Shown: piece by piece, positions 46,903-55,439 of the stretch | Position numbering within the stretch: the first letter of the stretch is position 1 | Layout: each line of letters starts with the position of its first letter | Source of the DNA: Bradyrhizobiaceae bacterium PARB1 | GTDB lineage: Bacteria; Pseudomonadota; Alphaproteobacteria; Rhizobiales; Xanthobacteraceae | NCBI GenBank assembly: GCA_002256345.1 | Contig: NKIY01000002.1 | Coordinates: 682,001 to 746,000 of the forward strand | Direction: 5' to 3' | Length of the DNA stretch: 64,000 nt | Program-made: the position numbers and the translations under genes | The notes under the pieces: model-generated | Database searches by the model: none | Told to the model about the DNA's origin: nothing | Seen by the model: the letters and a program-made list of their open reading frames with translations, nothing else

Positions 46903-47925
46903 TCATTTTGGCGAGAAGCCCGGCGGCTCGTCCGATGAATCCGATTGGTGCCGTTCGGTCCGGGCTCGCTCCGAGGCCTTACGGATCATGATGGAGAATT
47001 CCATCGAATCTTCAGGAAGCGGGCGTCGCGTTCCCAGAGCCTGCCCTAGCGCCGTCCGGACTTGCGACAAGCCGAGATAGTGGGCTTTCTGCGCGGGATC
47101 CATCACAGTGTAGGCGGCCCCCGTCAGCGCTCTCAGAACCTCGACCTCGATGGAAGGATCGGAGCCCGCTGCGTCCAGGAGCACGTCCGCATCGACCCCG
47201 GCTACGTTTGGCCCAGGTCCGTTAGCGGCGATGTGAAACATCTCCATGACCACTCGACTGCTGACGGGATCCGGTGGGTCGGCCAATGGACGCAGGCGGT
47301 CAGCCTGATCGACTAGATCTCCACCCTTGAGGTCGCGCGCAGCGATGCGGAGATCGACCTCCCTCCCGAGACCAGACGGCAGATTGCCGGTCTCAAGCCA
47401 TTCCTTCCTGACCGAGTAGGCCGCTGCATACGCCAGGAGGAAGCGATCGGAGATCTTCTCCTCGCCCTTTTCGTGCCGCCGAATGAGATCGAAGGCGATC
47501 CCGAACCTGGTGCGGTGTCTCACGGTGCCCGAGAAGTCGCGCATCGTCGCGGCGAACCGAACCCGTGCTCCCATGTCCACCCTGCCCCGTTCCAGAGGCG
47601 TCAGACCCGGTCGGACTCTGACTTCCTTGTTCCGGTGGCGTTCCAGAGCGGCCCTTCTGCGATTATTCGACGTCTCCAGCTTGTTCAGGCGCCGCTCATC
47701 GATCCCACGCTCCCGCAGCAAAATCTCCGGATCGACGCCGAATGCCGCAGCGAAGATCCCGGCAAACTTCGGGGTAATGCGCGCAAGGCCTTCTTCCATC
47801 TCCCAGTATGTGGACCGGTCCCAACCGTGATGGTCCGCGGCTTCGTCCGCAGTGAGAAAGCCCGAACGCAGGCGTGCTTCTTCCAGAAGCGCAGCGTTTT
47901 CGAGGTTGCCACCGACGTCGGCCAT
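46903..47925 (-). CDS. Protein with two XRE-like helix-turn-helix domains
   Basis: 340 residues, ATG 47925 preceded by AAGGAAA. Two segments each resemble a lambda-repressor-type HTH: about 12-70 (ARLRSGFLTADEAADHHGWD then STYWEMEEGLARI, ending FGVDPEILL) and about 120-180 (RVRFAATMRDF..., IAFDLIRRHEKGEEKISDRF, ending YSVRKEWLETG). The rest is helical with no recognised enzymatic motif. It is divergent from the MNT gene and may be a regulator of the island. The duplication of the HTH in a long protein is unusual. Confidence 0.65.
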   Translation of the reverse strand: MADVGGNLENAALLEEARLRSGFLTADEAADHHGWDRSTYWEMEEGLARITPKFAGIFAAAFGVDPEILLRERGIDERRLNKLETSNNRRRAALERHRNKEVRVRPGLTPLERGRVDMGARVRFAATMRDFSGTVRHRTRFGIAFDLIRRHEKGEEKISDRFLLAYAAAYSVRKEWLETGNLPSGLGREVDLRIAARDLKGGDLVDQADRLRPLADPPDPVSSRVVMEMFHIAANGPGPNVAGVDADVLLDAAGSDPSIEVEVLRALTGAAYTVMDPAQKAHYLGLSQVRTALGQALGTRRPLPEDSMEFSIMIRKASERARTERHQSDSSDEPPGFSPK

Positions 47926-48041
47926 CCGAATTTCCTTTCGGAGGCCATCCGACTCCGGATTGCTGCAAGGCGCAACGTGCGCCGGTCGGAAGTTGGAGAT
48001 CGCCGTTCCTCTGCCTAAGTTCGAGGGACCGAGGGTGAATC

Positions 48042-48341
48042 ATGCGTCTCACAAACGAGGACATCGGCTCGATCAAGGCATGCGCGGAGAAGCACTTCGG
48101 CGCAAATTGCGTCGTGCGGCTGTTCGGCTCGCGCGTCGACGACACCCGTCGCGGCGGCGACATCGATCTGCACATCGAGGTCGAGGACGATGCACTCGCG
48201 ACACTCAGTCGCAAGATTGACTGCCTTTGCGACCTCGAGCGGGAAATCGGAGAACGGCGGGTCGATCTGCTGCTCGAAGGGCCGTCCCGCAAGAACGGCT
48301 ACATCGATGCCGTTGCCCGCGAGACCGGGGTGCAGCTGTGA
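48042..48341 (+). CDS. MNT-type minimal nucleotidyltransferase (MntA-like)
   Basis: 99 residues. DNA-polymerase-beta-like nucleotidyltransferase fold with the motif FGSRVDDTRRGGDIDLHIEV (Gly-Ser-Arg, then the Asp-x-Asp metal ligands) and a third acidic residue in RRVDLLLEG. In MNT-HEPN toxin-antitoxin systems such an enzyme AMPylates and silences a HEPN ribonuclease toxin encoded next door. Here a GTG start overlaps its stop by four bases but opens only a 48-codon frame, so the expected HEPN partner is missing or reduced. Confidence 0.85.
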   Translation: MRLTNEDIGSIKACAEKHFGANCVVRLFGSRVDDTRRGGDIDLHIEVEDDALATLSRKIDCLCDLEREIGERRVDLLLEGPSRKNGYIDAVARETGVQL

Positions 48342-48484
48342 GCCCCGACGAGTTGGCGCCTGTCCAGTGCGGCGAGGCCTCCGAAGGCCATCCTGACCTG
48401 ATCGACCACGCCGCCCGCCGAACCAGCTACGGAGCATCCGGCTTGCTATCCGCGGCTGATGGCCAACAGGCAGGATACACTTGA
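48338..48484 (+). other. Short overlapping frame, possible remnant of an MNT partner
   Basis: GTG 48338 overlaps the MNT stop (GTGA) and opens a 48-codon frame (MSPDELAPVQCGEASEGHPD...) ending at TGA 48482. No HEPN R-x4-6-H motif or other domain is visible. The translational coupling is what a partner gene would have, but the length is far below the ~130-150 residues of HEPN toxins. It may be a decayed partner or a real micro-protein. Confidence 0.35.
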
Positions 48485-48583
48485 GCTGCACGCGGAAGTA
48501 GGCATCGCAACTTTCTTAAAGCTGAGATAAAGATCGCCGACGGCAAGTCCGCGAGTCTTGCCGTCAAAGAATCCGGAGGAGAA

Positions 48584-49954
48584 ATGGCGCGGAAGTTCGC
48601 TGACATCGTCGTGGTGGTACCGGGCCTGATCGGATCGGTGTTGTCGAAAGATGGAATAGCGCTCTGGGACATGGCCCCCGGGGCGATCTACCGGCTGATA
48701 CGTGGCGGCGCACTGGACCAGATCACTCTGTCTGGACCCGACGAAGAAACCGACGACATCGGGGACGGCATCGAAGCCACAGCTCTCATCGACAACGTCG
48801 AAATGATCCCCGGATTCTGGAAACAGGGCGGCTATTCGATCCTCGGCCGGAAGCTGATCGATGGCATGGGACTTACGCGGGGGGAGAACTATTTCGAGTT
48901 TCCGTACGACTGGCGCCGAAGCAATCGCGTCTCGGCGCGGAAGCTGGCGACATCCGTACAGGCATGGCTCGCTTCCTGGCGGGAGAAGAGCGGCAACAGC
49001 GAAGCCAAGGTCGTCTTCGTGGTGCATTCCATGGGAGGCCTCGTCGCCAGGCACTATATCGAATGCCTTGGCGGCTGGAAGTCCACGCGCACCCTGATCA
49101 GCTTCGGCACGCCCTATCGGGGGTCAGGCAACGCACTCGGATTCCTCTGCAACGGCTTCGCGTGGAAGATCGGTCCGCTGCAGGCGTTCGACGGTACCCA
49201 AGCCCTACGTTCGTTCGACTCGGTCTACCAATTGCTGCCGGCGTATCCGTTCGTCGAGACAGGCGATTCCGAATTGAAACGCGTGTCCGAGCTCGATCTT
49301 CCCAATCTCGACCGGCAGCGCGCCATGCGAGCACGCGCATTTCATGACGAAATCTTCGACGCACAGAAGCGCAACGCGACATTGGACGGATATGCGTCGT
49401 ACGTCCGGCCCATCGTCGGCATCGAACAGCCTACATTTCAGTCAGCCACGTTCCATGACAGCGCGCTAACGCTTCTTACCAGCTATGAGGGCGAGGACGA
49501 CAAGGGAGACGCCACCGTTCCGCGTGTCTCGGCGATACCCATCGAGGTCGGGAAGGAAGCCGCGCTCTACATCGCCAATTCGCATTCCGCCCTTCAGAGC
49601 GACGACACCTCTGACGCTCAGATACGCGGCATTCTGACGGAGCCGACGATCGATCTACGAAAATTCCGAGCGGGCCCGGGTCAGCTCGGCCGCGTCGGAT
49701 TGCATATCGACGACGCCTACGCGGCCGGAAAGCCATTCACCATCGCTGCGACGACCACCCGAAGCGTTCAGCGGATCAAGGCTTCGATGGTACGGCTCGA
49801 CGCGCCGGCGCAGACAACCGTAGTGTCGCTATGGCCGTCGGAGGGCATGTACAAAAAGGACGTGGCGTTGCCGGCCGGGCTTTATCGCATCGACACCGAA
49901 CACGAAGATCTCAGCCCAGTCAGCGACGTCTTCATGGTCGCAGACGAGCCATAG
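48584..49954 (+). CDS. LCAT/PGAP1-like alpha/beta hydrolase (predicted lipase/acyltransferase)
   Basis: 456 residues, ATG 48584 preceded by GGAGGAG. An alpha/beta hydrolase of the lecithin:cholesterol acyltransferase/PGAP1 type: VVVVPGLIGSVLSKDG oxyanion-side strand, FPYDWRRSNRV, nucleophile S149 in VVHSMGGLVARHY, D309 in GDATVPR and H334 in SHSAL complete the triad. Residues about 350-456 form a separate beta-rich C-terminal domain of unknown type. No signal peptide, so it is cytoplasmic. It lies 13 bases before the CHAT protease gene, in one operon. Phospholipid or ester hydrolysis is predicted from the family; as part of a conflict system it may be a toxic effector. Confidence 0.82.
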   Translation: MARKFADIVVVVPGLIGSVLSKDGIALWDMAPGAIYRLIRGGALDQITLSGPDEETDDIGDGIEATALIDNVEMIPGFWKQGGYSILGRKLIDGMGLTRGENYFEFPYDWRRSNRVSARKLATSVQAWLASWREKSGNSEAKVVFVVHSMGGLVARHYIECLGGWKSTRTLISFGTPYRGSGNALGFLCNGFAWKIGPLQAFDGTQALRSFDSVYQLLPAYPFVETGDSELKRVSELDLPNLDRQRAMRARAFHDEIFDAQKRNATLDGYASYVRPIVGIEQPTFQSATFHDSALTLLTSYEGEDDKGDATVPRVSAIPIEVGKEAALYIANSHSALQSDDTSDAQIRGILTEPTIDLRKFRAGPGQLGRVGLHIDDAYAAGKPFTIAATTTRSVQRIKASMVRLDAPAQTTVVSLWPSEGMYKKDVALPAGLYRIDTEHEDLSPVSDVFMVADEP

Positions 49955-49967
49955 GAACCGACGCGCG

Positions 49968-51875
49968 ATGGCAGACCATGGGATCTGGGAGATTCGGTTG
50001 CGCCGCGACGAATGGGGTCGCCTGCGGCGGCCACAAGACGAGGCGCGACCGCTGGATCACCTCGCTGATTTGACGCGACGAAACAAGCGACTTTGGGAAG
50101 AGGCGTTTGCCGCATTGGAGTCGATGAGCACCCAGATCTTCACGCTCCATATCACCTGCTCACAGACCCGGATGGCCATCGAAGGCAGCGTGGCCAGCAC
50201 AGATGCCAAGCAGAGGATTATCGATCTGTTTGTCCGAGTCCTCGACAGCGCCCCTCCTCCCGGCCCGTTTCTGGTTCAAGACATTCAGGTCACAGCTCCC
50301 TTCCGCCCAGCACATCAGAACGATCTCGAGCGGTACGTCGCCAAAAGCGACAGCAACACACTTGCCATGGATAGCGCCCTCGAGCGCTCATCGCCTCAGG
50401 ACGTTGACGTTGACCGATACCCGAGCATCACCGCAGACAAACCTCCAGTCGTCGGACAGGTCTTCCGCTTTCAGGTCGCCTTGAACGCTGAGCCTACGGG
50501 GCCCGTTGCGGAGCCCATTTCGATCAAGAACGTTCCAGGCGACTGGCGCGTCCTAAAAGTCGAAGTTGAAGTCCATTCATCGCGTCTCCTCTTCAAGGAG
50601 GGCGAAAACAGAAAGACGATCAACATCGTTCGTCAGGGAAAGACTTTACCCGTAAGCTTCACGGCGACCGTCCAGGACGCGGGCGACGCCGCGCCTCCGA
50701 TGGAGATCGTGGCGATATTCACCTATGAACACCGCTTCAGCGGCATGATCCGCCAGACATTCGAGGTCGAACGATCCGCCGAGGCGCCGAGCGGCACTGT
50801 AGCGCCTGTTAACGTGATGACGGCCGAGGCAGCCGACCTAACAGTCAAGATCGTTCGTCTAGATGCCGCAGGCAACTATCTATGGAGCGTCGATGCCCCC
50901 CGTGGGCGCAGTCTGGGATCTTCGACTCGCGAGGCATTCGTCAATCTCGGAGTATCCACAGGCGATTTCGCCATGGGATTGCTGCGTGACTGCCCCGGCT
51001 TCGCGGCAGGTCAGCATGCGAGCAAACTGCGTGGCATCGGCGAGCAGATTTGGAAGGTCAGTCCGGAGCCTTTCAGGGCGCTATACCGGGACCTGCACCG
51101 TACGCTCGGGCCTTCGTTCCCGATCCAGATCGTGACTGACGAGCCGCACATCGCGTGGGAAATGATGCATCCAGACGATGAAGCCGGCATCGATCGTCCG
51201 GATCACCTGTTCATGACGCACCCGATCGCGCGATGGTTCGTGGAGACCGACGGGCGGATGTTGCCGACCTTCGGGCGCGGCTCCATCGCCAGCTTCGTCC
51301 CGAAATACGAGGACGAAGAAAGCCTCGCCATGGCACTGGATGAAGGACGATGGCTGGCGGATAACCTCGACGCGGTGCCCCAAGAAGCGACCTACAAGGG
51401 GTTCACCGACTTCTGGGGCGACGGGATGCCCGACAAGCCGGTAGCCATCCTGCATTTCGCAGGTCACGGAGACATCGATGCCGCTGGCATCGCGAAGATC
51501 AAACTGATCGACGGCTGGGTCAGCTGCAACGACGTGCATGGCGGCGTTAAACTCGGTCGGGCATACGGAACGTTCGCCGTATTGAACGCCTGCAAAGTCG
51601 GCGTCGCGGACTATCAGCTCGGTCTCGCATCCGGATGGGCCGCAAGCCTAACCAACCGCGGTTTTCGAGGCGTTCTAGCGCCCTTGTGGGCAGTACAGGA
51701 CGAATGCGCTTCGGTGATTGTTCGGGACTATCTCGGAGACTTCGTCGGAGGTGTCACGATCGGCAAGGCCATGCAGAAGGCCCGCGCTGCGAGGCGCGAT
51801 GTGTCCGCGACGGCCTACGCCTACGTGGTCCACGGCGATGTCATGGCGCGGATGGACGCCAAGGAATCGGCTTAG
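49968..51875 (+). CDS. CHAT domain (caspase-like) protease
   Basis: 635 residues. An N-terminal region (1-150) without recognised domain, a beta-sandwich-like segment at about 155-275 (FQVALNAEPTGPVAEPIS through FEVERSA), and a C-terminal CHAT caspase-hemoglobinase fold (about 330-630). The His-Cys dyad is visible: H500 in LHFAGHGD and C542 in AVLNACKVG. CHAT proteases are effectors in bacterial cell-death and antiphage systems, where they cleave a partner. Its nearest partner is the hydrolase 13 bases upstream. The stop overlaps the stop of the convergent subtilase gene by four bases. Confidence 0.85.
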   Translation: MADHGIWEIRLRRDEWGRLRRPQDEARPLDHLADLTRRNKRLWEEAFAALESMSTQIFTLHITCSQTRMAIEGSVASTDAKQRIIDLFVRVLDSAPPPGPFLVQDIQVTAPFRPAHQNDLERYVAKSDSNTLAMDSALERSSPQDVDVDRYPSITADKPPVVGQVFRFQVALNAEPTGPVAEPISIKNVPGDWRVLKVEVEVHSSRLLFKEGENRKTINIVRQGKTLPVSFTATVQDAGDAAPPMEIVAIFTYEHRFSGMIRQTFEVERSAEAPSGTVAPVNVMTAEAADLTVKIVRLDAAGNYLWSVDAPRGRSLGSSTREAFVNLGVSTGDFAMGLLRDCPGFAAGQHASKLRGIGEQIWKVSPEPFRALYRDLHRTLGPSFPIQIVTDEPHIAWEMMHPDDEAGIDRPDHLFMTHPIARWFVETDGRMLPTFGRGSIASFVPKYEDEESLAMALDEGRWLADNLDAVPQEATYKGFTDFWGDGMPDKPVAILHFAGHGDIDAAGIAKIKLIDGWVSCNDVHGGVKLGRAYGTFAVLNACKVGVADYQLGLASGWAASLTNRGFRGVLAPLWAVQDECASVIVRDYLGDFVGGVTIGKAMQKARAARRDVSATAYAYVVHGDVMARMDAKESA

Positions 51876-54433
51876 GTCGAGGCGGTGCCCGCATCCGCGA
51901 ACAGTTCGGCCGGGATCTTGGGAAAAACCTCGGCGAATAGGTCCCCACCCGCGTCGGCGGGCGTCCGGATCGATACGATTAGCGAGTAGTTTATCGTCCG
52001 TTCATACCGGTCTTGTCCCGGCATATCGCCCCACCAACCGCGCACCGGCACGACGGATATCCCATCTCGATCGGCGAGCTGATACGCCTTTCCTCGCCAG
52101 ATGTCCTGAACGAGCGTTCCCTTGGAGCGGGACGGAAGCACCCATCCCTCGCCACTTCCCGCGCTCTCGGTCATGTCGCCGCCCGCAAGCTGATTGTTGC
52201 GCAGTTGAGCCCGTTCATCGCTCTCGCCGGACCGCTTCACGTCGAACTTCAGCCGATGCGACGGATATCGATCGCTCGCACGGTTTCTGGCGGCAGCGTG
52301 AGGATCCGGTTCGACGAAGTAGGACAGCGTGCAGCGCATCTCGACCGGCGTCTGGTTCAGGTCCCTCAGCACCTCCTCCGGCCACGGCAGCTTGAAATAC
52401 TTCATCTCCTTAAGCCGAATGCTCTGCGGCTTGCCGTCCTTGAGCGGCCGCTCGTACGGTTGCATGTCGTCTTCGACGATGAGAGTCAGCGCGTTCGCCG
52501 CGCTCGCAAAAAGGCGCTCCTCGTCGGGCACGCCCCAGCCGTATCGGCCGAGCAGAAGATCCATGACGTCCTGATTGGAGTAGCCCGCGTCCCGATCGCG
52601 CTCGGCCTGCGCGAGCATTGCGGGCGTCCACTCCGCCGAGTGGGCCAAGAGGCCTCTGATCGTCTCCATTCGGTAAAGCGGATATCGCGCCGCAAGCCGG
52701 GCTGCGAGCCCGGCCGCCATGGCTGTCGCCGTGCTGGTCTCTCCAGAGATCGTCAAAGGCGAGATCGGAGCCTGATGCGACGTCGTCACGACCATGTGCG
52801 CCGGCGACGGCCTGCTGAACACACCGTCGCGCTCCACCAGGAAGTTTCCTCCCTCCATGACGAGGTCCGGCTTGATCGGATGCGGCCTGGACCAGCGCTT
52901 GGCGGTCCGGGAAGTCGGCATCAGGTCTCCCACGGGAGCAACCATGACGTCGCTGGAGCTCGGATCCTTGAGGCTCACGGCGCCGACCGAAAGCGCGTTG
53001 ACCGCCTGCGCGGGCGCCTGGATCGCATAGTTCTCGTTGCGGTCCTCGTACTCCGCGATCTGATAGGGCTCTTCCAGAGAATGGGGTGCGTTGCCGACGG
53101 CGGCGCAGAACAGGCGTGTGTTGTCGCCGTCGCCATAGGCAAGTTGGTCGAGAACCGCCGACGTACTGGTGGGACGTCCGTTCTCCTCTTCGCCCTGGGC
53201 GGTCTGCGCCAGGCAGAAGACCCGCCGGTGCGGTTCGCGCTCCACCAACGCGACAGCGCTCATTAGCGCGTCGCGTGCCGGCACTTCTCCCGTCGGGGTC
53301 GGCGCGGCCACGACCACGGATTCCAATGCGGTCTCAAGCGCCATCAGCGATGAGGACGTCAGCCCCTCGAGATCGCCGAATTGCGCGACGCCGGCCATCC
53401 TGGTGCCGTGGCCCGAGCGGTCGTTCGTCCCCCACGACTCGACGACAGTGAAACAGCGGCTTTGAGGTAGCGATGAAGAGAGCAGATCGTGGCTTCGATT
53501 GACGCCCGTATCCAGGAGAGTGACGCGAGGCGCGTCTGCCGGCGGCCCCAAAATCCGCGATGCGACGTTCTCCATCACCGCCGCCCTCCGCTCGGGCTCC
53601 ATGTCGTAGAAGTCGGAAACGAAGGTCGACGCGCTTCTGAGTTCGACGACAGAAGCGCTGGATCGCACAAGGGCTTCCAATTGCTGCGGCGTGGCGGAGA
53701 CATTTCGCACGACTGTCTCGATGAAGGCCGTCGGCTTCCCCAGCAGCTTGATGCCGAGCTTGTCGATGGCTTTCAAGAAGGAGTTCTCGAAGCCCGGAAG
53801 GGTCCATACCTCCCACTCGGTTTCGGTCCTCTTCTTCGGGAAACGATCGATCTGATCCGTCCAGAAATCCCTCAATGTCGAACTGCGGATGGTCGCTCCG
53901 CTTTCGAAAAGCCAGAAATTCCTCGGCCGCCCCTTATCGTCTTCCTCCTCGTCGTCGATATCATCGTTGCCGACGGCCTCCGGCGCGTCGCGCCACTCGG
54001 CATACTCATCGAGGTTCTTGCGCAGAGTCTCGAGGCTCTTCTTGGCAATGAAAAAGGTCGCCTGCTCGGGAGCATCGGGCGCGTCATCGTCCTCGCTCGC
54101 GCGGCGGACGGACAGCAGTTTCAGGCCTGGTGAGGTGGCGCGCTTGCTGCCAACCTCGATCGGAACCGATGGGCGTGCGGAGACGGTAATCGCCGCTCCA
54201 CGCTTTGCGGCAGGAACCCCGCTCTCCTGCTGCGAAGCAAGAACATTTTCGAGGTCGGCGATGCTTTCGTCGAGCTGCCTCCGCAGCGCTTGTGCGTGCG
54301 CCGCTCTGTCAGAGATCGCAGGCGGACGCTTCTTGTTGCCGCCTCCCCGCGCCCGGAAATCCTCCGACGCCTTGCCAAGGCCTCGAAGATGGATATGCCG
54401 ATACTTCTCATCCGCCATGTCGCCGGTACTCAC
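51872..54433 (-). CDS. Large subtilisin-like (S8) serine protease paired with an AAA+ ATPase
   Basis: 853 residues from ATG 54433; ATG 54418 (MADEKYRHIHLRG) is an alternative. The catalytic triad of the subtilase fold is D308 in VTLLDTGVN, H342 in SGHGTRMAG and S567 in GETSTATAMAAG. The catalytic domain spans roughly 300-620; a 300-residue N-terminal extension includes a Lys/Arg/Ala-rich start and an acidic stretch (NDDIDDEEEDD), and a 200-residue C-terminal domain follows. No signal peptide, so it is intracellular, unlike ordinary subtilases. It follows an AAA+ ATPase gene by 25 bases. AAA-S8 gene pairs recur in bacterial genomes and are suspected conflict systems; the mechanism is unknown. 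Confidence 0.85.
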   Translation of the reverse strand: MSTGDMADEKYRHIHLRGLGKASEDFRARGGGNKKRPPAISDRAAHAQALRRQLDESIADLENVLASQQESGVPAAKRGAAITVSARPSVPIEVGSKRATSPGLKLLSVRRASEDDDAPDAPEQATFFIAKKSLETLRKNLDEYAEWRDAPEAVGNDDIDDEEEDDKGRPRNFWLFESGATIRSSTLRDFWTDQIDRFPKKRTETEWEVWTLPGFENSFLKAIDKLGIKLLGKPTAFIETVVRNVSATPQQLEALVRSSASVVELRSASTFVSDFYDMEPERRAAVMENVASRILGPPADAPRVTLLDTGVNRSHDLLSSSLPQSRCFTVVESWGTNDRSGHGTRMAGVAQFGDLEGLTSSSLMALETALESVVVAAPTPTGEVPARDALMSAVALVEREPHRRVFCLAQTAQGEEENGRPTSTSAVLDQLAYGDGDNTRLFCAAVGNAPHSLEEPYQIAEYEDRNENYAIQAPAQAVNALSVGAVSLKDPSSSDVMVAPVGDLMPTSRTAKRWSRPHPIKPDLVMEGGNFLVERDGVFSRPSPAHMVVTTSHQAPISPLTISGETSTATAMAAGLAARLAARYPLYRMETIRGLLAHSAEWTPAMLAQAERDRDAGYSNQDVMDLLLGRYGWGVPDEERLFASAANALTLIVEDDMQPYERPLKDGKPQSIRLKEMKYFKLPWPEEVLRDLNQTPVEMRCTLSYFVEPDPHAAARNRASDRYPSHRLKFDVKRSGESDERAQLRNNQLAGGDMTESAGSGEGWVLPSRSKGTLVQDIWRGKAYQLADRDGISVVPVRGWWGDMPGQDRYERTINYSLIVSIRTPADAGGDLFAEVFPKIPAELFADAGTAST

Positions 54434-54458
54434 CCGTCGGGCGACATCGATTCGCCGC

Positions 54459-55439
54459 CTACTCGCGGTGGATGTTAGCCCGATCGCTCAACGCGCGACA
54501 TAGAACTTCCGTGGTCAACACCCTCTCATGGGCGAGCACCGCGACACGGCCGGCGTTTTCCGCCGCGGCGGCGAGGTCCGCTTGGCTCAATCCACCGGCG
54601 CAGGAATCGACTTCTGACCATGCGAGCGCTTCTCGGTCGAACCGGAGCAAGTTGTTGCGCAGAACCTGACGCGCCTCTTCCGGCGACGGGTTCGCATATG
54701 CGAACGCCTCATCGAACCTGCGAAAAAGCGCAGAGTCCAGCAAGGATCGATGATTGGTCGCGGCGATGATAAGGCTGAGGGATTGATCCTCCTCCAGAAA
54801 CTGCAGGAACGAGTTCAGCATGCGGCGAGCCTCGCCGATGTCGTTCTCGGATCCCCGGCTCGCGGCCAGCGCATCCACCTCATCAAAGAAGTAAACGCCG
54901 CGAGCAGTGTGCATCGCATCAAAAATCAGGCGGAGCTTTGCAGCGGTCTCGCCCAGATACTTCGTGATCACGCCGTCCAAACGGATCTTGAAAAGCGGCA
55001 GGCCGAGCTCGCAGGCCATGGCTGCGGCGGTCATCCCCTTGCCGGTCCCGGGCGGTCCGGAGAAAAGAAATTTTCTGCGGGGCTGCATTCCCTCGGCTTC
55101 GAGCGTTTCGCGCTCGCGATGCTCTCGCACCACCCATAAGATCCTCTCGCGCAGATCCGAATTCACGACCAGATCCGACACCCGGACTTCGGGGTACGAA
55201 GCCTTTACTAACGAAGACAGCTCTCCCCGGGGGGCGGCCATCGGAATCGGACCAACAGGTCGGCTATTAGTAGCCTGGCTGCGCACGCGTTGGACGAGGT
55301 TCTTGATCTCGTCCGCGACCTTGTTCTTTCCCGCCTTGTCGGCGTCGCTCGCGATGTGCTCAGCAATCGACAGAAACTGTTGGTTGTCCCCTGCCGCGTG
55401 GCTCCGGATCATGGCGAGTATCTGCTTGGAATTCGTCAT
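54459..55439 (-). CDS. Classical AAA+ ATPase
   Basis: 326 residues. Residues 1-95 are a helical N-domain; the AAA core spans about 100-310, with Walker A GPPGTGKG (K134), Walker B VYFFDEVDAL (D186, E187), sensor-1 IIAATNHRS and the second region of homology ending in an arginine finger (ALFRRFDEAF). Similar to classical AAA proteins such as the 26S proteasome ATPase/FtsH type, it probably regulates or feeds the adjacent subtilase. It overlaps the upstream HTH gene by four bases, and the subtilase starts 25 bases later. Confidence 0.88.
   Translation of the reverse strand: MTNSKQILAMIRSHAAGDNQQFLSIAEHIASDADKAGKNKVADEIKNLVQRVRSQATNSRPVGPIPMAAPRGELSSLVKASYPEVRVSDLVVNSDLRERILWVVREHRERETLEAEGMQPRRKFLFSGPPGTGKGMTAAAMACELGLPLFKIRLDGVITKYLGETAAKLRLIFDAMHTARGVYFFDEVDALAASRGSENDIGEARRMLNSFLQFLEEDQSLSLIIAATNHRSLLDSALFRRFDEAFAYANPSPEEARQVLRNNLLRFDREALAWSEVDSCAGGLSQADLAAAAENAGRVAVLAHERVLTTEVLCRALSDRANIHRE

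Noticed and set aside
48005-48022. LexA box before the MNT gene
   Set aside because: GTTC occurs twice but the spacer is ten bases, not seven.
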